A stretch of 19,067 nt of DNA from positions 1 through 19,067 of the forward strand of contig DASYAN010000002.1 of assembly GCA_036501345.1 (NCBI GenBank), written 5' to 3'. Source of the stretch: DASYAN01 sp036501345 (GTDB lineage: Bacteria > Chloroflexota > Ktedonobacteria > Ktedonobacterales > Ktedonobacteraceae). The notes beneath the pieces were generated by a model that was not told where the DNA came from, ran no database searches, and saw only the letters and a list, made by a program, of their open reading frames with translations. Made by a program: the position numbers and the translations under genes. Shown here piece by piece: positions 15,282 through 19,067 of this stretch (its first letter is position 1; each line of letters opens with the position of its first letter).

Positions 15282-15310
15282 AAAAAAAAGATTGATAGCT
15301 TACCTATCAA
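15282..15310. promoter_or_regulatory. Inverted repeat with T8 tract between tyrS and hsp20
   Basis: TTGATAG (15292-15298) and CTATCAA (15304-15310) form a perfect 7-bp inverted repeat around 5 nt. Read leftward it is followed by eight T residues (15282-15289), as in a short terminator. It could alternatively be an operator for the divergent hsp20 gene, since TTGATA can serve as a -35. Neither role is settled. Confidence 0.4.
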
Positions 15311-15473
15311 GTTTTCTAACAAATCTCTTACATATCGCATACGTTACTCTAACAGATGATGAGATATAGTATTCACAGAAACAAAAACGAGTCGCGAGGT
15401 CAGACGAGATCACAGTAGATCGACTTACACCTCGCAATGAACAGAAAGCAAAGATAAAAGGAGATACAGATAA

Positions 15474-15914
15474 ATGGCAAATATTACCCGTTACAATCCA
15501 TTTAGCGAAGTTGTTTCTCTACGTGAAGCTATGGATTGCCTCTTCGAAGACAGTTTTATCTCTCCCCGGCAGAATAATGCATGGAGTGGCCGAGCAGTGC
15601 CCGCCAACCTATACGAGACAGCCGATGGATTTACGTTACAGATCCCAGCACCCGGCATCAAGCCAGAAGATGTAGAGATCACGGTTCAGCAGGCGACAGT
15701 AAGCTTGAAGTGGGAGACCACGATACAGGCCCCTGAAGGTGCCACAGCACATTGGAATGGCTTCCAATCAGGCCGTTTCCAACAGTCCTTCTCGCTTCCA
15801 TCAGCAGTCAACGCAGAGCGTGTCGAAGCCCACTACACCAACGGTATTCTGACACTACAACTGCCCAAGGCTGAACATGCCAAAGCTCGCACGATTAAGG
15901 TGAATGCTCAATAG
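15474..15914 (+). CDS. Hsp20/alpha-crystallin small heat-shock protein
   Basis: This 146-residue ATP-independent holdase binds unfolding proteins in the cytosol. The N-terminal arm is 'MANITRYNPFSEVVSLREAM'. The alpha-crystallin domain (about 40-135) runs from 'VPANLYETADGFTLQIPAPGIKPEDVEI' through 'SGRFQQSFSLP' to the signature 'AHYTNGILTLQLPKAE'. Length is typical for the family. AAAGGAG lies about ten bases before the ATG. No CIRCE element is present upstream; the inverted repeat at 15292-15310 is the only candidate control site. A clear terminator follows at 15941-15967, so the gene is monocistronic. Confidence 0.95.
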   Translation: MANITRYNPFSEVVSLREAMDCLFEDSFISPRQNNAWSGRAVPANLYETADGFTLQIPAPGIKPEDVEITVQQATVSLKWETTIQAPEGATAHWNGFQSGRFQQSFSLPSAVNAERVEAHYTNGILTLQLPKAEHAKARTIKVNAQ

Positions 15915-15940
15915 GGAAGATATATAAACCTATCTCAGTG

Positions 15941-15967
15941 GGGTGGCCGAGTGGTCACCCTATTTTT
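15941..15967 (+). terminator. Rho-independent terminator of hsp20
   Basis: GGGTGGCC (15941-15948), loop GAGT and GGTCACCC (15953-15960) form an 8-bp stem with one G-T pair, followed by TATTTTTTG. The last codons of the converging PIN-domain remnant overlap its right arm. Confidence 0.85.
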
Positions 15968-16200
15968 TGTTGTATAAAACTTAAGCCTTGTGCAAAGCTG
16001 CTGATGTAACGACAATTATGCTTTTCCAGCTCAGCCTTGATACTGCGGTAATCGTCATTGCCAAATGCCTTACGATCTCGGCTCAAAAAACATTTTGTTT
16101 CTTGCTCTGGCTGTTTCTTAAGATCTGCAACCATTGCAGAGTAAATAATACTATCTTGAGGAGAAAGCTTTTTTCTTACCCTCTCCCTGCTTTCACCCAA
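15955..16200 (-). pseudogene. C-terminal remnant of a PIN-domain protein
   Basis: About 80 residues are readable, with 'LSPQDSIIYSAMVADLKK', 'CFLSRDRKAFGNDDYRSIKAELEKHNC' region and 'SSFAQGLSFI'. This order (an acidic residue in an SPQD helix, then a strand ending in a Cys-containing 'FLSRD' turn) resembles the last third of bacterial PIN-type nucleases. The N-terminal two thirds with the first acidic residues are missing. Upstream of 16200 the sequence changes to a Tn3 transposase fragment on the other strand, and the only start available is a TTG without a Shine-Dalgarno. I treat it as a broken gene. It was probably once a longer PIN protein, possibly a toxin. Confidence 0.6.
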
Positions 16201-16428
16201 ATTAGCAGAGAGCCCACATTATCGCTGCATCTGCTGCAAATTTGCCTTTTCTATGTGAATACCTTACTTATTCAAGGAGTCTTAGCTGAACCACAACAGT
16301 TCCGCCAGATAAAAAAGGAAGATCTCCGCGCCCTCACTCCTCTGATCTACAGCCATGTGACGCCTTATGGTCAGTTCCGGTTAGATCTCTCAGAACGAAT
16401 TCCTATCGAGGAAACACTCTCTGCATGA
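16201..16428 (+). pseudogene. C-terminal fragment of a Tn3-family transposase
   Basis: The frame ending at the TGA of 16426-16428 reads 'SLHLLQICLFYVNTLLIQGV' and then 'DLRALTPLIYSHVTPYGQFR'. This is the characteristic end of Tn3-family (DDE_Tnp_Tn3) transposases, where 'LRALTPL..SHVNPYG.F.LDM' precedes the C terminus. Only about 75 of roughly 1000 residues remain, and the DDE catalytic core is absent. The same frame stays open to 15988, but that part is antisense to the PIN remnant and shows no transposase likeness. I found no 38-bp Tn3 terminal repeat or resolvase nearby. Confidence 0.75.
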
Positions 16429-16477
16429 TAAGCGAGGCTATGCAAAAAGAGAGGAACATAGTGAGTTTTCTCGCAAA

Positions 16478-16810
16478 CTAATGAGATAGTACGAAGACCT
16501 GCAAAATAAGTAAGCAAGCTATGCCGCTCAAAATGGTTAGCAGAACATTCTTTGTACGCCAGGCGACCAGTATCGCGAGGATTCCCGCTAGGAGGCGGAT
16601 GTTGCTCAACGAGACATCGAGTGAACTGTCCTTGAAGAAGAGGACAGGTGCGATGAGTGCTGAGAGCACAGCAATTGGCACGAAGCGTAAGGCCCGTTGT
16701 ATTATGGGCCAGATCTGCATTTTGCCTATGAACACTATGAAAGATAGACGAAGACCCAAGGTTAGCAATCCGACAAGGATGATGGTCACCCAAAGCCATT
16801 CCTGTGACAT
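16478..16810 (-). CDS. azlD: AzlD-family small subunit of amino-acid exporter
   Basis: This 110-residue integral membrane protein has about four TM helices. It shows the AzlD pattern: 'TLGLRLSFIVFIGK' near the N terminus, 'RALRFVPIAVLSALIAPVLFF' in the middle and 'LLAGILAILVAWRTKNVLLTILSG' after it. AzlD partners AzlC in exporting branched-chain amino acids, and the BrnFE relatives also export methionine. Only 10 bp separate it from the azlC stop, and GGAG lies six bases before its ATG, so translation is probably coupled. It is the last gene of the araC-azlC-azlD operon. Confidence 0.9.
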   Translation of the reverse strand: MSQEWLWVTIILVGLLTLGLRLSFIVFIGKMQIWPIIQRALRFVPIAVLSALIAPVLFFKDSSLDVSLSNIRLLAGILAILVAWRTKNVLLTILSGIACLLILQVFVLSH

Positions 16811-16820
16811 ATCCGGCTCC

Positions 16821-17519
16821 TTACTCTATCAATGGTGTTTTCTTTAACTCGAGAGTGAGACCAACAGCGATACCAACCAGCGCGGCGAGAACTATCCCTA
16901 GTTTCAGTGGTAAAACAGTGACAAGCAGCGCGGTCAACCCGGAGGCCAGTGCGGCAGTTGTGCTGATGCGATCCTTGAGTGCTGGCACAACTAGAGCAAT
17001 AAAAGTGAGCGGAGAAGCGAAGTCCAGTGACCAACTTGTAGGGATATGCCCGCCCAGGAAAATCCCTGCGGCAGTACTCAGTTGCCAGGCCGTCCACAAG
17101 GCCAGCCCGGCTCCCAGAAAATACCAGTGCTTCTGCCTCTCATTTCCGACCTTCTGGTAGTGCAAGATGGTCACCGCATACGCCTCATCGGTCAACAGGT
17201 ATGCCAGCAGCCACTTCCAAAGGGGATGGAGAGTGCTCGTGTAGGGAGACACTGATGCGCTATAGAATATATGGCGGATATTCACGATAAAGGCAGTCAG
17301 AATGACGACAAGCCAAGGCGTACCGGCTGCTATGAGCTGGACGATCACGAATTGGGCTGCACCTGCAAACGTGATGCACGACATAGCTTGCGCGATGCTC
17401 GCCGGAATACCCGCGCTGATGGCCGACACTCCATAGACCATACCAAAGGGGAGCACTCCGAGCAGGATTGGAAGTTCGTCTCTGATGCCGTGTAAGAACT
17501 CAGAAAGTGATGTTTTCAT
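16821..17519 (-). CDS. azlC: AzlC-family amino-acid exporter large subunit
   Basis: This 232-residue membrane protein has about six to seven TM helices. AzlC hallmarks are 'LPILLGVLPFGMVYG', 'AMSCITFAGAAQFV', 'NIRHIFYSASVSPY' and 'YLLTDEAYAV'. With AzlD it would export branched-chain amino acids or analogues. The ATG at 17519 lies 37 nt after the araC stop. A longer in-frame version from 17651 would overlap araC and is disfavoured. No Shine-Dalgarno precedes 17519. Instead a perfect TATAAT lies six bases upstream, so a leaderless transcript from within the operon is possible in addition to readthrough from araC. Confidence 0.92.
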   Translation of the reverse strand: MKTSLSEFLHGIRDELPILLGVLPFGMVYGVSAISAGIPASIAQAMSCITFAGAAQFVIVQLIAAGTPWLVVILTAFIVNIRHIFYSASVSPYTSTLHPLWKWLLAYLLTDEAYAVTILHYQKVGNERQKHWYFLGAGLALWTAWQLSTAAGIFLGGHIPTSWSLDFASPLTFIALVVPALKDRISTTAALASGLTALLVTVLPLKLGIVLAALVGIAVGLTLELKKTPLIE

Positions 17520-17525
17520 GAGGCT

Positions 17526-17531
17526 ATTATA
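17526..17531 (-). promoter_or_regulatory. Perfect -10 TATAAT just before azlC
   Basis: TATAAT on the minus strand ends six bases before the azlC ATG, so transcription would begin at or next to the start codon. The matching -35 (AAGACG, 17-bp spacer) is weak. Confidence 0.4.
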
Positions 17532-17556
17532 GAAGGCGAGAAGAAGGCCGTCTTGT

Positions 17557-18393
17557 CTAATATTGCTCTTTTTTAGTGACTGTGGCGTACAGTCCGGGTG
17601 GTACACCGACAATGCGTTTAAAATGTTTGGTGAGGTGGCTCTGGTCCGCAAAGCCTACGGCAAGTGCTGTGTCTATGCATGGCAGCCCCAGACGGAGCAG
17701 GTGCTTCGCATGCCTGATGCGTGCTTGTATCAGATAGGCATGAGGAGGCAAGCCTATCTGATCTCTAAATGAGCGGAGTAGGTGAAACGGACTGAGATGT
17801 GCAATTGCGGCCAACTGTTCGAGAGAAATGTTCTCTGCGTAGTTTTCCTCGATATAGGAGCGGACGCGCAGGATGCCCATATGCTCTTTGGCGAATGGAC
17901 GAGGACGTGGATGATCGTCAGCATAACGCACAATTAAGCGGGAAAGAGTCCATAAGAGCCGTGATTCCCGTTCAAGAGTGGACGCGTGTTCTTCCAGAGC
18001 ACGATGGGTGAGGGAGAATTCCACCAGCATTTCAGGATCGTGAACCACCGGTTCAGCAAAAAAGGGCATATCGCGAGATCTCCCAGTGAGATCAGAGACA
18101 GCACGCTGTAAAAGCTCAGTCGATGGGTAGAGTGCCTTGTAGGTCCACCCGTCGGGAGTGGCGGACGAGCCGGTATGCATTTCGCCAGGGTTGATGAACA
18201 CGATACTTCCAATCGGCGCAACGTGGCGACTTCTCCGATAGGTAAACTGCTGTGCCCCCTGTTCAATGACTCCTATCACATAGACTTCGTGTGTATGGGG
18301 AGCAAAGGTGTGCGTGACATAGGTCGCACGAAGGAGTTCAAGATTACTCAATGTGGCGTCATGCCAGAATTTGATCTGCTCATGGGCACGCAT
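17557..18393 (-). CDS. AraC-family transcriptional regulator of azlCD
   Basis: This 278-residue protein has an N-terminal AraC-type cupin (about 15-110, with 'HTHEVYVIGVIEQG' at 33-46 and 'INPGEMHTG' at 67-75) that would sense a small ligand. The C-terminal double HTH (about 175-275) contains 'ISLEQLAAIAHLSPFHLLRS' and 'DTALAVGFADQSHLTKHFKR'. It is the first gene of an operon with azlC and azlD, a common arrangement in which the regulator senses an exported amino acid. The start ATG follows GGAAGGAG by 13 bases, a longish spacing, but no better in-frame start exists nearby. Its own promoter at 18464-18492 has a palindrome at the expected transcription start, suggesting autoregulation; that is inference. 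Confidence 0.93.
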   Translation of the reverse strand: MRAHEQIKFWHDATLSNLELLRATYVTHTFAPHTHEVYVIGVIEQGAQQFTYRRSRHVAPIGSIVFINPGEMHTGSSATPDGWTYKALYPSTELLQRAVSDLTGRSRDMPFFAEPVVHDPEMLVEFSLTHRALEEHASTLERESRLLWTLSRLIVRYADDHPRPRPFAKEHMGILRVRSYIEENYAENISLEQLAAIAHLSPFHLLRSFRDQIGLPPHAYLIQARIRHAKHLLRLGLPCIDTALAVGFADQSHLTKHFKRIVGVPPGLYATVTKKEQY

Positions 18394-18436
18394 GGCTCAC
18401 ACGTTTCTCCTTCCGAGAGAATAGTACAAGAAGAGA

Positions 18437-18459
18437 TTGATGATACTCCATATTATCAA
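18437..18459. promoter_or_regulatory. Imperfect palindrome at the araC transcription start
   Basis: TTGATGATA (18437-18445) and TATTATCAA (18451-18459) are reverse complements with one mismatch around 5 nt. The site begins at the predicted +1 of the araC promoter, where a bound repressor would block transcription. A further TTGATAA half-site lies near 18519. Confidence 0.45.
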
Positions 18460-18463
18460 TAGA

Positions 18464-18492
18464 AGTATAGCTATTTTACTATCTCATGTCAA
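18464..18492 (-). promoter_or_regulatory. Promoter of the araC-azlC-azlD operon
   Basis: On the minus strand, consensus -35 TTGACA (18487-18492), a 17-bp spacer and -10 TATACT (18464-18469) predict a start near 18457 and a leader of about 64 nt before the ATG at 18393. Confidence 0.75.
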
Positions 18493-18550
18493 GAGGAAGT
18501 GAAGTAGCACAAGAATTATTGATAAGATTTAAGATGCGCATTAATTATTT

Positions 18551-18576
18551 TAACAAGGAGAGAACCTTTCTTGTTA
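18551..18576. promoter_or_regulatory. Inverted repeat in the araC / methyltransferase intergenic region
   Basis: TAACAAG (18551-18557) and CTTGTTA (18570-18576) are perfect 7-bp arms around 12 nt. It lies upstream of both divergent promoters' -35 elements, so a regulator site is more likely than a terminator. Confidence 0.35.
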
Positions 18577-18609
18577 AGAATAGAGAACCCTAATTCTACG
18601 GTATTATTC

Positions 18610-18639
18610 TTTTCATAAGTCTCCAAAATAGAGTACAAT
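18610..18639 (+). promoter_or_regulatory. Probable promoter of the homocysteine methyltransferase gene
   Basis: -10 TACAAT (18634-18639) lies 18 bp from a weak -35 TTTTCA (18610-18615). Transcription would start near 18646, about 35 nt before the ATG. The leader is too short for a SAM or SAH riboswitch. Confidence 0.5.
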
Positions 18640-18680
18640 CAAAGAAAAAGATTATGAACACTAGCAGGAGAAGTATTTTC

Positions 18681-19067
18681 ATGGATCAGCTCTTACTCGA
18701 ACAACTTCAACAAGGGCCTTTGCTGTGTGATGGGGCAATGGGCACTCTGTTATATTCACGCGGAGTGACCTATGACCAGTGCTTTGACGCATTGAACCTG
18801 ACTAACCCGAATCTTATCCAAAGTATTCACAGCGAGTATCTCAGTGCTGGTGCCCAAATTATCGAAACAAATACCTTTGGGGCCAATCGTGTCAAACTTG
18901 AAACGCACAATTTAGCAGAGAAAGTGCGAGAGATTAATTTTCGCGCTGCACGTATTGCTCTGGAGGCACGCGAGATATCAGGGCTTCCTGCTTTCGTCGC
19001 TGGAGCCGTTGGCCCCACTGGTCGGCCTATACAAGCACCCGACGAGCACCGTTTGAGTGAGTTACGC
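18681..19067 (+). CDS. Homocysteine S-methyltransferase, 3' end outside window
   Basis: The frame is open from the ATG at 18681 (AGGAG ten bases upstream) to the window edge, giving 129 residues. 'LLCDGAMGTLLYSRG' is the start of the homocysteine methyltransferase TIM barrel. 'ALNLTNPNLIQSIHSEYLSA' region and 'IIETNTFGANRVKLETH' follow, then 'AGAVGPTGRPI'. The enzyme would methylate homocysteine to methionine. The Zn-binding Cys residues lie later in the barrel, beyond the edge. The sequence is closer to the YitJ-type enzymes (methyltransferase fused to methylenetetrahydrofolate reductase) than to MetH as I recall them, but the fusion cannot be verified here. It is divergent from the araC-azlCD operon. 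Confidence 0.93.
   Translation, partial: MDQLLLEQLQQGPLLCDGAMGTLLYSRGVTYDQCFDALNLTNPNLIQSIHSEYLSAGAQIIETNTFGANRVKLETHNLAEKVREINFRAARIALEAREISGLPAFVAGAVGPTGRPIQAPDEHRLSELR

Noticed and set aside
1..19067. CRISPR array, tRNA or rRNA genes
   Set aside because: No regularly spaced repeats of 24-40 bp, no tRNA cloverleaf with GTTCRANNC plus matching acceptor arms, and no conserved rRNA segments were seen by eye on either strand.

Overview
The window looks like part of a large soil Chloroflexi chromosome, most likely of the Ktedonobacteria type. This is inferred from gene style: SHOCT membrane proteins, a zinc-ribbon/TM/extracellular-domain protein, a Uma2-family protein, a DUF1156/DUF499 pair, a TyrRS with a KMGKS loop, and widely spaced genes on both strands. 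There is no marker gene in view that settles the taxon.

Region 1 (1-3067) is a signalling and envelope cluster. It starts with the 3' end of a polytopic membrane protein. Three leftward genes follow: two paralogous single-TM SHOCT proteins and a membrane histidine kinase. Each SHOCT gene has its own copy of the same promoter, with a -35 TTGATT, a 16-bp spacer and a -10 TATACA or TGTACA. Both are preceded by TTACA direct repeats at one-helical-turn spacing, the usual layout for an OmpR/PhoB-type regulator. The kinase lies immediately upstream, but no response regulator is in the window.

Region 2 (3068-10463) is a defence-like module. A strong promoter (TTGACA-17-TATCCT) is followed by a 109-bp MITE-like element and then two genes. 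The first is a DUF1156 adenine-specific DNA methylase with a Zn ribbon. The second is a DUF499 AAA+ ATPase that carries an N-terminal Swt1-type HEPN domain with an intact RX4H motif. The module has no helicase, nuclease or DUF3780 partner in view. A Uma2-type PD-(D/E)XK protein faces it from the other strand.

Region 3 (10636-12909) holds a membrane-anchored zinc-ribbon protein and a small peptide with a bacteriocin-type double-glycine leader and a strongly charged Asp/Arg/His core. About 750 bp with no convincing gene follows.

Region 4 (12910-15914) is housekeeping: a tyrS-mtnP operon and a divergent hsp20 gene with a clear terminator.

Region 5 (15955-16428) is debris. The C-terminal part of a PIN-domain gene abuts, head to head, the C-terminal part of a Tn3-family transposase.

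Region 6 (16478-19067) is an araC-azlC-azlD amino-acid export operon, divergent from the start of a homocysteine S-methyltransferase gene. MTA phosphorylase, the homocysteine methyltransferase and AzlCD together give the right half a loose methionine/amino-acid theme; that link is inference.
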